Shown: one piece after another, positions 35,387-45,015 of the stretch
Layout of the letters: every line of letters starts with the position of its first letter
How positions within the stretch are numbered: the stretch's first letter is position 1
Assembly: GCF_003143515.1 (NCBI RefSeq)
Contig: NZ_CP029343.1
Coordinates: 434,001-498,000, forward strand
Length of the DNA stretch: 64,000 bases
DNA from: Massilia oculi
GTDB lineage: Bacteria; Pseudomonadota; Gammaproteobacteria; Burkholderiales; Burkholderiaceae_D
Direction: 5' to 3'
Notes under the pieces: generated by a model
What the model saw: the letters and a program-made list of their open reading frames with translations, nothing else
The model's database searches: none
Told to the model about the DNA's origin: nothing
Position numbers and translations under genes: made by a program

Positions 35387-38300
35387 TTGCCGTTTTCCCG
35401 TCTTTCGCTGCCCTCGATCCGCGCCAAGCTCTACATCCTGGTGCTGGCCTGCGCGCTGCCGATCCTGGTCGGCTACGTCGCCCTGGCGCGCGATGCCGCG
35501 CTGCGCGAACGCGACCACGTGTCGCGCGACGCCCAGACGGTGGCCGAGGTGCTGGCGGCGGCGGTCGACCGCGACATCGAAAGCGGCGAAACCGCGGCCC
35601 GGGTGCTGGCCAATACGGCGATGATGTCCCGGGGCGACATGGTCGCCATCCACGAGGTGGCCAAGAGCCTGCTGCGGCCCGATTTCCCGGCCCAAGCCTT
35701 CGTATTGAGCCTGCCGAACGGCATGCCGTTGATTCATACCCGCTATCCCATCGGCGTAGCGTTGCCGCGCAGCGGCAACGAGGAAGCTATCCGGCGCGTC
35801 GCCGAGACCGGCAATACCGTGGCGTCCGGCCTGCACCGCCTGGACGGCGGCGGCCAGTACGCGCTGTCGGTCGAAGTGCCGATCTGGTACGAGGGCGAGG
35901 TGCGCTTCGTTCTGTCGGTCCACCTGCGCCCGCGCCGCATGGCCGAGCTGCTCGACAGCCAGCACCTGCCGGAAGGCTGGATCGCCGGGATTTATGACCG
36001 CCGCCTGTTGACCATCTCGCGCAGCGCCGATCGCGGCCAGCACCTGGGCTTGCCGATGGAGCCTGCGCTGGCCGAGGCCGTGGCCCGGTGCAGCGCCGGC
36101 ACCGTCGAAGTGCCGCAGGATGGCGGCGGACGCGGCTACGCGGCATTCGCCCACTCACCGGAGCATGGCTGGGTGGTGACGATCCGCTATCCGCACAACG
36201 CCGCCGGCGAACTGCTCGGGCAGTCGATGGCCAAGACCGTGGCCGCGATCGTTGGCTTGCTGGCGATCAGCCTGGCCCTTGCCTGGGCCCTGGGCGGCTC
36301 GATCGCGCGCGCCGTGCAGGGCCTGGCCGGCCCCGCCGAGCGGCTGGGAAGCGGCGAGCCGCTGGTCTTGCCACCATCCGATATCCGCGAGGTGGAGACC
36401 GTGGCGCACGCGCTGCGCCGGGTCGACGCCGAGCTGCAGGAACACCGGCGCGGGCTCGAGACGCTGGTGGCCGAGCGCACGCAAGAGCTGGAACGCTCCA
36501 AGGCGCAGCTGGAAACCGTCTATGCCTCGATCCCCGTCGGCCTGTGCTTCATGGACGCCGAGCTGCGGGTGGTGATGGTCAACGACTACCTGGCCGACAT
36601 CAACGGCCGTCCGGCGCGCGACCATGCCGGCCGCCGCCTGTCCGAGCTGCTGGGCCCCGTCGGCGAGGAATTCGAAGCGAATTACCGGCGCGTGATCGCC
36701 AGCGGCCGGCCGCTGGTCGAGGTCGAGGCGACCGGCGACGCCCCTTCGGCGCCGGGCAGCGCGCGTCACTGGATCTCGAGTTACTTCCCGGTGTACGGAC
36801 CGGACCGCCAGCTGATGGGCGTCAACGCGGTGGTGCTCGACATCACCGACCGCAAGCGCCAGCAGCAGCGCGAGCGCGACCACCAGGAGATGTTCCGCGC
36901 CCTGTTCGAGGCCGCCGGCGACGCCCACCTGCTGCTGGCCTACGGCGCCGGCTTCGTCAGCGCCAACCAGGCCGCGGCCGACCTGTTCGGCTTCGCCACG
37001 CCGGCCGCCCTGCTCGAGGAGTCGCCGGCCAGCCTGTCGCCGCTGCTGCAGGCCGACGGCCGCCCGAGCAACGAGGGGGCGATCGAGCACATGCGGCGCA
37101 CGCTGGACGAGGGCCGCGACGCGTTCGAGTGGCTGCACCTGCGCGCCGACGGCAGCGTGTTCCATGCCGACATCCTGCTGACCCGGGTCGACATCGGCGG
37201 CGTCGGCATGATGCAGGCCACGGTGCGCGACATCAGCACCCGGGTCGCGGCCGAGGCGGCGCTGCGCGCGACCGGCGTCCAGCTGGAGGCGGCGCTGCGC
37301 CTGGCCGAACAGGCCAGCCGCGCCAAGAGCGAGTTCCTGGCGAACATGAGCCACGAGCTGCGCACGCCGATGAACGCCATCGTCGGCCTGGCGCGCCTGC
37401 TCGAGGAAGGCCATCTGGGCCAGCGCGAACGCGGCTACGTGGCGCGCATGCGCACCGCCGCCCGCTCGCTGCTGGGCATGCTGAGCGACCTGCTCGACTT
37501 CTCGCGCATCGAGGCCGGCCAGCTGACCCTGGAGCGCATCCCGCTACGCCTCGACGATATCCTGGCCAGCGTCGCGGTGCTGCACGGTCCCGGCGGCTGG
37601 GCCAAGGGCGTCGAGCTGGCGTTCGCGGTGGACCCGCACCTGCCGCCGGTGCTGCAGGGCGACCCGGTGCGGCTCGAGCAGGTGCTGCTCAACCTGGTCG
37701 GCAACGCGGTCAAGTTCACCGACCGGGGAGAGATCGTGCTGTCGATCGCGCTGCGCGGCGAAGCCGACGGCCAGGCGCGCCTGGCGTTCGAGGTGCGCGA
37801 CACCGGCATCGGCATCGCCCCCGAGGTGCAGGCCGGGATCTTCGAAGTGTTCTCGCAAGCCGACAGCTCGACCGTGCGCAAATATGGCGGCGCCGGCCTG
37901 GGCCTGTCGATCGCGCGGCGGCTTGTCGAGCTGGCCGGCGGCGTCTTGCGCCTGGACAGCGTGCCCGGCGCCGGCGCGACCTTCCATTTCGACCTGTCGT
38001 TCCCGATACTGGAAGCCGCGCCCGAGGCGCCGGCCCGCGGGGACGGTGGCCGGCGTGTATTGGTCGCCGACGACAACGCCAGCGCGCGCGCCGCCCTGGC
38101 CGCGGCCTGCGCCGCCTTCGGCTGGCGGGTGGACACGGCGTCCGATGGCGGCGCCGCCCTCGAGGCGCTGCGCGCTGCGCGCTACGACCTCGCCTTCATC
38201 GACAGCGACATGCCCGGCCTCGACGGCCTGCCCTTGATCTCGGCCGTGCGCGCGGCGCCAGTGAATGGGCATGGACCTCGCTTCTGCCTGCTGGCGCCCG

Positions 38301-39499
38301 ATCCCGAGACCGAGCGCTATGCCGAGTTGGCCGACGAGTTGCGCGATGAGCTGGGCGTGGCGGCGGTACTGGGCAAACCCTTTACCCGCGCCAGCCTGGG
38401 CGCGGCCGTGGACCGGCTCCTGGGCGGCGCCGGGACGGCGCATCCGGCGCCGGCCAGCACGCCGCTGGCCGGCGCCCTGCGCGGCCTGCGGGTGTTGATG
38501 GTCGAGGACAACCCGATCAACCAGGAAGTGGCCAGCTTCATCCTGGCCCATGCCGGCGCCACCTTCGAGATCGCCGCCAACGGCCGCGCCGCCCTGAGCA
38601 TGCTGCAGGAAGACGCCGCCTACGACGTGGTGCTGATGGACTTGCAGATGCCGGTGATGAACGGCTTCGAGGCGACCGCCGCGATCCGCGCCGCCGGCCT
38701 GGACCTGCCGATCGTCGCCATGACCGCGAACGCGATGGACGAGGACCGCCAGCGCTCCCTCGACGCGGGCATGCAGGCCCACCTGGCCAAGCCGATCGAC
38801 GTCGACGCGCTGGTCGCGACCTTGTCGCGGGTAACTCAATATATGCGGCGCACGCGGCACGCGCCCGCCGCCCTCGAGCCCGCAGTGCCCGCCTCGCTGC
38901 CGCACCTGCCCGGCATCGACGTGAAATCGACCCTGCCGCGGTTTGCCGGCAGCGTCGAGCGCTTCTGCGAACTGTTCATCCGCTACGCCGAGGGCCAGGC
39001 ACAGACCTTCGGCGAGCTGCGCGCCCACGTCGAGGCCGGCGAGCGCGGCGCCGCCGGACAGCTGGCGCACCGGCTGCGCGGCGTGAGCGCCAATCTCGGC
39101 GCCACCGAAGCGGCCGAGGCGGCCCATGCGCTCGAACACGCGCTGCGCGATGCCGACGACGGCACGGTGCGCCTGCGCCTGGCCGATCTGGCGCGCGCGC
39201 TCGATGCCGTGACCGCAACCGCGCGCGAGCTGGCGCCCCCGCCCGCCGCCGGAGCGGCGCCGGACCTACCCGCCCTGGATGAGGGCGCCACGCTGCACGA
39301 TTCGCTGGCGCGCCTGCTCCACTTACTGGAGAATAATAATATGAGGGCGATCGCCGCCGAAGCCGCCTTGCGGCCGGCCCTGGCGCTGGACGCCGGGCAG
39401 CCAGTCGCGACCGCGCTGGCCGACGCCGTCGCCACGCTGCGCTTCGACGAAGCGGCGCGCCAGGTGGCGGATCTCATCAAGCGAAAGGGAATACCGTGA
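35387..39499 (+). CDS. Hybrid sensor histidine kinase (CHASE/Cache-type sensor, HAMP, two PAS, HisKA, HATPase, two REC, Hpt)
   Basis: The 1370-residue protein starts at a TTG preceded by CAGGAG. Two membrane helices (about 12-32 and 285-305) flank a periplasmic sensor. A HAMP-like region and two PAS domains (from about 375 and 500) come next. HisKA has NMSHELRTP with His656, and HATPase has the N and G boxes (NLVGNAVKFT, DTGIGI, GAGLGLSI). REC1 has acceptor Asp941, REC2 Asp1085, and a C-terminal Hpt has His1228 (AHRLRG). It is an ArcB/BarA-like phosphorelay kinase with an unknown signal. The stop overlaps the next gene (GTGA). Confidence 0.92.
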   Translation: MPFSRLSLPSIRAKLYILVLACALPILVGYVALARDAALRERDHVSRDAQTVAEVLAAAVDRDIESGETAARVLANTAMMSRGDMVAIHEVAKSLLRPDFPAQAFVLSLPNGMPLIHTRYPIGVALPRSGNEEAIRRVAETGNTVASGLHRLDGGGQYALSVEVPIWYEGEVRFVLSVHLRPRRMAELLDSQHLPEGWIAGIYDRRLLTISRSADRGQHLGLPMEPALAEAVARCSAGTVEVPQDGGGRGYAAFAHSPEHGWVVTIRYPHNAAGELLGQSMAKTVAAIVGLLAISLALAWALGGSIARAVQGLAGPAERLGSGEPLVLPPSDIREVETVAHALRRVDAELQEHRRGLETLVAERTQELERSKAQLETVYASIPVGLCFMDAELRVVMVNDYLADINGRPARDHAGRRLSELLGPVGEEFEANYRRVIASGRPLVEVEATGDAPSAPGSARHWISSYFPVYGPDRQLMGVNAVVLDITDRKRQQQRERDHQEMFRALFEAAGDAHLLLAYGAGFVSANQAAADLFGFATPAALLEESPASLSPLLQADGRPSNEGAIEHMRRTLDEGRDAFEWLHLRADGSVFHADILLTRVDIGGVGMMQATVRDISTRVAAEAALRATGVQLEAALRLAEQASRAKSEFLANMSHELRTPMNAIVGLARLLEEGHLGQRERGYVARMRTAARSLLGMLSDLLDFSRIEAGQLTLERIPLRLDDILASVAVLHGPGGWAKGVELAFAVDPHLPPVLQGDPVRLEQVLLNLVGNAVKFTDRGEIVLSIALRGEADGQARLAFEVRDTGIGIAPEVQAGIFEVFSQADSSTVRKYGGAGLGLSIARRLVELAGGVLRLDSVPGAGATFHFDLSFPILEAAPEAPARGDGGRRVLVADDNASARAALAAACAAFGWRVDTASDGGAALEALRAARYDLAFIDSDMPGLDGLPLISAVRAAPVNGHGPRFCLLAPDPETERYAELADELRDELGVAAVLGKPFTRASLGAAVDRLLGGAGTAHPAPASTPLAGALRGLRVLMVEDNPINQEVASFILAHAGATFEIAANGRAALSMLQEDAAYDVVLMDLQMPVMNGFEATAAIRAAGLDLPIVAMTANAMDEDRQRSLDAGMQAHLAKPIDVDALVATLSRVTQYMRRTRHAPAALEPAVPASLPHLPGIDVKSTLPRFAGSVERFCELFIRYAEGQAQTFGELRAHVEAGERGAAGQLAHRLRGVSANLGATEAAEAAHALEHALRDADDGTVRLRLADLARALDAVTATARELAPPPAAGAAPDLPALDEGATLHDSLARLLHLLENNNMRAIAAEAALRPALALDAGQPVATALADAVATLRFDEAARQVADLIKRKGIP

Positions 39500-40449
39500 G
39501 CTGGACCGAGATGGCACTCAATGGCCGCATCCTGGTGGTCGACGATGCGATGGAAAACATCCAGATCCTGCATGCGGCGCTGCAGGAAGAGCAGGAAGTG
39601 CTGTTCGCGCTGAATGGCGAGCGCGCGCTCGAGCTGGCGCGTTCCCAGCACCCGGACCTGATCCTGGTCGACGCCATGATGCCCGACATGGACGGCTACG
39701 CCGTGTGCGCGGCCCTACGCGCGGCGCCCGAGACGCGCGACATCCCAGTCATCTTCGTCACCGCACTCAAGACGCCGGAAGATGAAACCCGCGCGCTGGA
39801 GGCCGGCGCGGCCGACTTCATCACCAAACCGGTCAACGCGGCCGTGGTGCGCGCCCGCGTGCGTACCCAGCTGACCGTCAAGCGCCAGGCCGACGCCCTG
39901 CGCGCACTGACCCTGACCGACCCGCTGACAGGCGTGGCCAATCGCCGCGCCTTCGATGAGCGCCTGGAAGCCGAATGGCGCCGTTGCGGGCGCGCCGGGC
40001 TGCCGGTGGCGCTGATCCTGGCCGACGTCGACCATTTCAAGGCCTATAACGACCACTACGGCCACCAGGCCGGCGACGCCTGCCTGGTGCAGGTGGCGGC
40101 GGCGCTGCGGCGCGGCGCCGGCCGCACTCACGACCTGGTCACCCGCTATGGCGGCGAGGAATTCGCCATCCTGCTGCCCCAGCTCGACGCGCTCGGCGCC
40201 GAAGGCGTGGCGCATCGCCTGCTGGATGAGCTGGCCCAGCTCGGCCTGCCGCACGCGGCCTCGCCCACGGCGCCGCACCTGACGATGAGCCTGGGGCTGT
40301 CGAGCCTGGTGCCGCGCGATGCGCAAGGGGCCGACGTCCTGGTGGCCAGCGCCGACGCCCTGCTGTACCAGGCCAAGGCGGATGGGCGCAATCAATACCG
40401 GATGGGCGGCGTGGGGGCGCTCGGCAATGCCGGCGGCCACGGCTCATGA
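39496..40449 (+). CDS. Response regulator with diguanylate cyclase output (REC-GGDEF)
   Basis: The 317-residue protein has a receiver domain (ILVVDDAMENIQIL, phospho-Asp in ILVDAMMPDMDG, Lys in FITKPV) joined to a GGDEF domain. The active-site motif is YGGEEFAI, an active-type variant, and an RTHD motif five residues before it forms the inhibitory I-site. It should make c-di-GMP when phosphorylated. The GTG start overlaps the hybrid kinase stop, so it is very likely its partner, with the kinase Hpt as phosphate donor. Confidence 0.92.
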   Translation: MSWTEMALNGRILVVDDAMENIQILHAALQEEQEVLFALNGERALELARSQHPDLILVDAMMPDMDGYAVCAALRAAPETRDIPVIFVTALKTPEDETRALEAGAADFITKPVNAAVVRARVRTQLTVKRQADALRALTLTDPLTGVANRRAFDERLEAEWRRCGRAGLPVALILADVDHFKAYNDHYGHQAGDACLVQVAAALRRGAGRTHDLVTRYGGEEFAILLPQLDALGAEGVAHRLLDELAQLGLPHAASPTAPHLTMSLGLSSLVPRDAQGADVLVASADALLYQAKADGRNQYRMGGVGALGNAGGHGS

Positions 40450-40459
40450 AGACGGCGCT

Positions 40460-40915
40460 TCAGGCGTAGCAGCGGATCAGGAATTCGGCCACGCACACGG
40501 GCTTGGCCGCTCCTTCGGCCTCGATCGTCACGTCCCAGGTAAATTGCCAGCCGCCGGCGACCGCATCGGCGCCGCGCAAGGTCCAGCGCCCGCGCACCCG
40601 GCTGCCGGCCGGCAGCGGGCTCGGGAAGCGCACCTTGTTCAGGCCATAGTTCACGCCCATGCGCATGCCCTCGATCGCCAGGGCGCTGGTGAGCATGGCC
40701 GGCAGCAGCGACAGCGTGAGAAAGCCGTGCGCCACCGGCTGGCCGAACGGCGACTCGCGCTTGCAGCGCTCGGGATCGAGATGGATCCACTGGCGGTCGT
40801 CGGTGGCTTCGGCGAAGGTGGCGATGCGGTCTTGCCCGACCTCGAACCAGTCGGACACGGCGACTTCGCTGCCAACGCGCGCCGGCAAGGCATCGAGTGC
40901 GATCGTGGTGGCCAT
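40460..40915 (-). CDS. MaoC-like hot-dog dehydratase, short form
   Basis: The 151-residue protein has the R-hydratase 2 motif FAEATDDRQWIHLDPERC...PVAHGFLTLSLLP, giving the catalytic Asp-His pair. It probably hydrates an enoyl-CoA. It is the last gene of a four-gene run with a second MaoC protein and two acyl-CoA dehydrogenases, 10 bp after the preceding stop. It converges with the REC-GGDEF gene. Confidence 0.85.
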   Translation of the reverse strand: MATTIALDALPARVGSEVAVSDWFEVGQDRIATFAEATDDRQWIHLDPERCKRESPFGQPVAHGFLTLSLLPAMLTSALAIEGMRMGVNYGLNKVRFPSPLPAGSRVRGRWTLRGADAVAGGWQFTWDVTIEAEGAAKPVCVAEFLIRCYA

Positions 40916-40925
40916 TCGTTCTCCC

Positions 40926-41459
40926 TTAGTTGTTCCTGGTGGGACGGCGCCCGTAGAGGCCGATGCCGTCGACCGTGCACACCTCGTCGCCGTGCTGGTT
41001 GGTGGCGGTCCAGGTCGACCAGACGACGCCGCGATCGGGTTTGCTGTTGGACGCCTTGACCTGGCGCGTCAGGTAGCGCACGCGCAGGGTGTCGCCGGCG
41101 CGCACCGGCTGCAGCCAGCGTACGCCGTCGAGGCCGGGAGAACCCATGCCGTCGGCCGCGTTCAGGAGGCCGTCGACCACCATGCGCATCATCATGCTGC
41201 AGGTGTGCCAGCCGCTGGCGATCAGGCCGCCGTAGGGCGACTGTTGCGCCGCCCCGGCGTCGACATGGAAGGACTGCGGGTCGAACGCGCGTGCGAAGGC
41301 GAGGATCTCGGCTTCGGTGACGACGCGCTCGCCCAGGTCGATTTTTTGGCCTGGATAGAAATCTTCGAAATACCAGCGCTTGCCGGCCGGGGCATCGGAG
41401 TGGACGTGCTCGCGCGCGTGCGCCGGCATGCCCGCCCCCTCGTCTGGTCTTGCAGTCAT
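40926..41459 (-). CDS. MaoC-like hot-dog protein, second copy
   Basis: The 177-residue protein has a divergent hot-dog core: RWYFEDFYPGQKIDLG, FARAFDPQSFHVDAGAAQQSPYGGLIASGWHT, and GDTLRVRYLTRQVKASNSKPDRG. The catalytic Asp-His positions are kept (FDPQSFHVD). Its start codon overlaps the upstream acyl-CoA dehydrogenase stop (ATGA). Sequence differs clearly from the neighbouring short MaoC protein, so they may form a heteromeric hydratase. Confidence 0.82.
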   Translation of the reverse strand: MTARPDEGAGMPAHAREHVHSDAPAGKRWYFEDFYPGQKIDLGERVVTEAEILAFARAFDPQSFHVDAGAAQQSPYGGLIASGWHTCSMMMRMVVDGLLNAADGMGSPGLDGVRWLQPVRAGDTLRVRYLTRQVKASNSKPDRGVVWSTWTATNQHGDEVCTVDGIGLYGRRPTRNN

Positions 41460-42649
41460 GCGGCCTCCCGGAATCCCGGCTGCGCCATGAAGCGCTCCAG
41501 GTGGTGGTCCATATCGCCCAGCGTCAGTTCGATCATCGACAGGCGCTTGAAGTAATGCGAAGCCGGCAGCTCGTCGGTCACGCCCATGCCGCCATGCAGC
41601 TGGATGGCGCCCTGGCCGATGAAGCGCGCGGCCAGGCCCACGCGGTACTTGGCGGCCGACACCACGCGCCGGCGCGTCTTTGCGCTGGCATCGCGATCGG
41701 CATTGGCGCTGTCACTACCGGCGCCGCCAGCCGAACGGGCCAGGGCCAGCGCCGCGAGCAAGGCCATCGATCGCGCCTGCTCGAGGTGGATCGCCATATC
41801 GGCCATCCGGTGCTGCAGCGCCTGAAACTTGCCGATCGGCGCGCCGAACTGCTGGCGCGTCTTGAGATACTCGAGCGTCATGTCGAACAGCACCTGCATT
41901 GCCCCCAGCGCCTCGGCGCACAGCAGGCCGGCGCCAACATCCAGCGCCGCATCGAGGATGGCGCCACCCTCATCCACCCGGCCGACCACCGCATCTGGCC
42001 CGACCATCACGCCGTCAAGCGCTACGTCGGACGCACGCAAGCCATCGAGCGTGCGATAGCCCGTGACGCGCAGCCCGGCGCTGTCGCGCGGCACCACGAA
42101 CAGACTCACACCATCGATGCCCTGCCCGTTGCCCACACTCGCCGCGCTGCGCGCCGACACGATCAGGGCATCGGCTTCGGCGCCATGCAGCACCACCCGC
42201 TTCTCGCCATGCAGGCGATAGCCGCCATCGACCGCCTCGGCCCGCGTGGCGATGTCGAAGGCGTCGTGCCGCGACTGACGTTCGCCCAGCGCGCAGGCCA
42301 GCTTGACTTCACCGCCGGCCACCCGCTCGAGCAGCGTACCGTGAGCGCCACCCAGGCGCAGGAATTCGGCGCCCAGTACCGTCGCCACGTACGGTTCGAC
42401 CACCAGTCCACGGCCGAGTTCCTGCATCACGGCGAACATGGCGACGGCGTCGCCGCCGAAGCCGCCGTGCGCCTCGGGCACCGGCAGCGCCGTCAGGCCC
42501 AGTTCCACCATGGTGGCCCAGGCATCCGGCGAAACGCCCGACTCGGAATGCACGATCGCACGCCGCGTCTCGAAGCCATAGTCGCGACCGATCCAGCGCC
42601 GGATCGCATCGGCCAGCTGCTGCTGTTCCCCGTTCAGTTCGAAATGCAT
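41456..42649 (-). CDS. Acyl-CoA dehydrogenase, divergent C-terminus
   Basis: The 397-residue protein has the ACAD fold: MHFELNGEQQQLADAIRRWI at the start, then EAHGGFGGDAVAMFAVMQELG and GAIQLHGGMGVTDELPASHY. Where many ACADs carry the catalytic Glu in a GxNEIQ-type segment, this protein has GVTDELPASHYFKRLSMIELTLGD instead, so its base may be different or absent. The ATG at 42649 (GAGGA upstream) is preferred to an earlier TTG. It starts seven bases after the other ACAD gene. Confidence 0.85.
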   Translation of the reverse strand: MHFELNGEQQQLADAIRRWIGRDYGFETRRAIVHSESGVSPDAWATMVELGLTALPVPEAHGGFGGDAVAMFAVMQELGRGLVVEPYVATVLGAEFLRLGGAHGTLLERVAGGEVKLACALGERQSRHDAFDIATRAEAVDGGYRLHGEKRVVLHGAEADALIVSARSAASVGNGQGIDGVSLFVVPRDSAGLRVTGYRTLDGLRASDVALDGVMVGPDAVVGRVDEGGAILDAALDVGAGLLCAEALGAMQVLFDMTLEYLKTRQQFGAPIGKFQALQHRMADMAIHLEQARSMALLAALALARSAGGAGSDSANADRDASAKTRRRVVSAAKYRVGLAARFIGQGAIQLHGGMGVTDELPASHYFKRLSMIELTLGDMDHHLERFMAQPGFREAA

Positions 42650-42656
42650 GCCGTCC

Positions 42657-43859
42657 TCACAGTCCAAGAATCATCTGGGAGATGATGTTGCGTTGGATTT
42701 CATTCGACCCGCCGTAGATCGAAGTCTTGCGGTAGTTGAAGTAATAGCCGGCCAACGGGGCCGCATCGTCGTCGCCCGCGATGGCGTGTTCGCGCGCTCC
42801 GCCCAGGTAGGCCGGATCGAAGGGCAGCGCCAGCGGGCCGGCCGCCTCGACCATCAGCTCGGTGAGCGCCTGCTGGATCTCGGTGCCTTTCACCTTCAGC
42901 ATCGACGCTTCGGGGCCGGGCGCGGCCTCGCCCCGGGCCAGCACGCGCAGCACCGTCATCTCGAGCGCCATCAATTCGATCTCGAGCGCCGCCACCTTCG
43001 CCCCGAACAGAGGGTCGTCGAGGAGCGGCCGTCCACGCTTGCGTTCGCGCAGCGCCAGGCGCTTGACGAAGGCCAGCTCGCGCTTGGAACGGCCGACGGC
43101 GGCGATGCCGGTGCGCTCGTGGCCGAGCAGGTATTTGGCATAGGTCCAGCCGCGGTTTTCCTGGCCCACCAGGTTGGCGACCGGCACCCTGACGTTGTCG
43201 AAGAAGACTTCGTTGACTTCGTGGTCTTCGTCGAGCATCGCGATCGGGCGCACGGTGACGCCGGGACTGCGCATGTCGATGAGCAGGAAGGAAATGCCCT
43301 CCTGCTTGCGCACGCCGGGATCGGTGCGCACCAGGCAGAAGATCATGTCGGCGTGCTGGGCCAGGGTGGTCCAGGTCTTCTGGCCGTTGACGATGTAATG
43401 ACCGCCCTCGGCGTCCTGCACGTGGACCGCGCTCGTCTTGAGCGCGGCCAGGTCGGAGCCGGCGCCGGGCTCGGAATAGCCCTGGCACCACCAGTCCTCG
43501 CAGGACAGGATGCGCGGCAGGTAATAGTCCTTCTGCTGCTGGCTGCCGAAAGCCATGATCACGGGCGCCACCATATTGACGCCGAACGGAAGGACTTGCG
43601 GCGTACCGGCCAGCGCGCATTCTTGCTCGAAGATGTGGCGCTGCAGCGGCGTCCAGCCGGGCCCACCGTATTCGACCGGCCAGCCGGGCGCTGCCCAGCC
43701 CTGGGCGGCCAGGATGCGGTGCCAGCGGACGTAGTCGTCGCGGGTCAGGCGCAGGTGCTGCCGGACCTTGTGCTGGAGTTCAGGGGGAAGATGGGAAGCG
43801 AGAAAAGCGCGGACCCGGTCGCGAAAGGCCAGGTCCTCGTCGGAGTAGTACAGGTCCAC
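42657..43859 (-). CDS. Acyl-CoA dehydrogenase, canonical
   Basis: The 400-residue FAD enzyme shows CQGYSEPGAGSDLAAL (FAD/substrate site), GGHYIVNGQKTWTTLAQHAD, and the C-terminal SIYGGSNEIQRNIISQMIL with the Glu position found in long-chain and branched-chain ACADs. It oxidises an acyl-CoA to the enoyl-CoA. It is the first gene of the four-gene operon. The fatty-acid, steroid-side-chain or other substrate cannot be told from sequence. Confidence 0.9.
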   Translation of the reverse strand: MDLYYSDEDLAFRDRVRAFLASHLPPELQHKVRQHLRLTRDDYVRWHRILAAQGWAAPGWPVEYGGPGWTPLQRHIFEQECALAGTPQVLPFGVNMVAPVIMAFGSQQQKDYYLPRILSCEDWWCQGYSEPGAGSDLAALKTSAVHVQDAEGGHYIVNGQKTWTTLAQHADMIFCLVRTDPGVRKQEGISFLLIDMRSPGVTVRPIAMLDEDHEVNEVFFDNVRVPVANLVGQENRGWTYAKYLLGHERTGIAAVGRSKRELAFVKRLALRERKRGRPLLDDPLFGAKVAALEIELMALEMTVLRVLARGEAAPGPEASMLKVKGTEIQQALTELMVEAAGPLALPFDPAYLGGAREHAIAGDDDAAPLAGYYFNYRKTSIYGGSNEIQRNIISQMILGL

Positions 43860-43954
43860 GTCGTCTCCTTGTTGTCGCCGTCATGAATAGCACGATCGTT
43901 CACAAGGATTGTACCCGAATCGGCCGCGCCGCCTAGCGTTGACGGCGCGGATGA

Positions 43955-43990
43955 CCTGGCCTGGCCCTGCCTTGAAACGGCCAGGCCAGG
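43955..43990. terminator. Long hairpin after the PEP-CTERM gene
   Basis: A 12-bp perfect stem, CCTGGCCTGGCC with its complement, surrounds a 12-base loop just past the stop codon of the minus-strand gene. No T-tract follows, so termination is plausible but not certain. Confidence 0.4.
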
Positions 43991-43997
43991 ACGCCGA

Positions 43998-44708
43998 TTA
44001 CTGCTTGGCGTTGCGGCGACGCGAGAAGGCGCCGGCGCCCATCAGGCCAGCCAGCATCAGCGCGATGGTGCCTGGTTCCGGCACGGCGTTGACCTGGTCC
44101 GGCAGTGCGCCGATCTGGTCCTGGACCGGCAAGTTGAAGACCGGGTCCGCATCCGGCGCCGGCACGGTCACGTTGCCGCCACCGCTGTCGCTGCCCGAGC
44201 CTGGCGCGGCAGGGCTGCCGCTGCTGCCGCCTGGCGCAGCGCTGCCGCCGCCCACTGGCGCACTGCCAGCGCCACCGCCACCGCCGGCGGCCGGGGCGCC
44301 GCCGACCGGTGCGCCGGGCGCGGCAGCGCCGCCGCCGACATTCTGGCCAGGCACGATCTTCACGCCGTCACCATCGTTGATGACCGACACGGAGTTACCA
44401 TAACGGGCCGCCAGCAGGCCGTTACCGGCGCTCAGCACGTAGGCCGCGTCGATGCCTTGCTGGACGAAGAGTTTCTGCGCATCGGCGGACGAGAGGCTGG
44501 CGCTGGCCTTGCCGATCAGGTTGCCGGTGCTGCCGTGCGCGACGCCGCCTACCAGGCTGACGTCGCTACCGAGCACACCCGAACCGATCACACTGGTACC
44601 GTTTCCGGCGGTCCATCCATTCTGAAAGCCTGTCGTGGAGACGACATCTGCCTGGGCTGCACCGGCGCAGGCCAGCAGGGCAGCAACAACGAGGTGACGT
44701 GTTGACAT
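43998..44708 (-). CDS. PEP-CTERM sorted exported protein, Gly/Ala/Pro-rich
   Basis: The 236-residue protein has a signal peptide (MSTRHLVVAALLACAGAAQA) and the C-terminal sorting tripartite signal VPEPGTIALMLAGLMGAGAFSRRRNAKQ: PEP motif, hydrophobic helix, basic tail. It should be recognised by an exosortase, encoded elsewhere. The middle 70 residues are a GGG/PVGG/APGG-rich low-complexity stretch. The start is backed by TTAGGAG. PEP-CTERM proteins in these bacteria are typically linked to exopolysaccharide. Confidence 0.85.
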   Translation of the reverse strand: MSTRHLVVAALLACAGAAQADVVSTTGFQNGWTAGNGTSVIGSGVLGSDVSLVGGVAHGSTGNLIGKASASLSSADAQKLFVQQGIDAAYVLSAGNGLLAARYGNSVSVINDGDGVKIVPGQNVGGGAAAPGAPVGGAPAAGGGGGAGSAPVGGGSAAPGGSSGSPAAPGSGSDSGGGNVTVPAPDADPVFNLPVQDQIGALPDQVNAVPEPGTIALMLAGLMGAGAFSRRRNAKQ

Positions 44709-45009
44709 GAAGATAACTCCTAAGTTAAGTAAGGATTATTGTTTTTACAACTACGGAATTATCGTATCACAAACAAAAAAGACTTAAGTTTTGACCAACA
44801 TCAAATCGTGCATGCGAACTTATTGTTGAGTTGTAGTTTTTTCATTCCCCACATAACGCTACTGACAGCAAGTTCATTTTGCTTTGATCACTACTGGCAG
44901 AACATGCAATTCCAGGCGAGGCGCGGCCGAGCGTAGCGACCGCCCTGGCAACTTTGCTAGTTATTCTGACAAGAAACGCTGCAAGGGCCAATTGATGTGG
45001 GCAGCAAAT
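44709..45009. other. AT-rich intergenic region
   Basis: About 300 bases between the PEP-CTERM gene and the prc terminator. The first 190 bases are markedly AT-rich compared with the window and should hold the PEP-CTERM promoter, but no convincing -35/-10 pair was found. No gene with a ribosome-binding site is seen on either strand. Confidence 0.5.
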
Positions 45010-45015
45010 AAAAAA

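Noticed and set aside
44739..44936. 65-codon frame in the AT-rich gap
   Set aside because: No ribosome-binding site, odd composition and no domain; it is probably chance in an AT-rich stretch.
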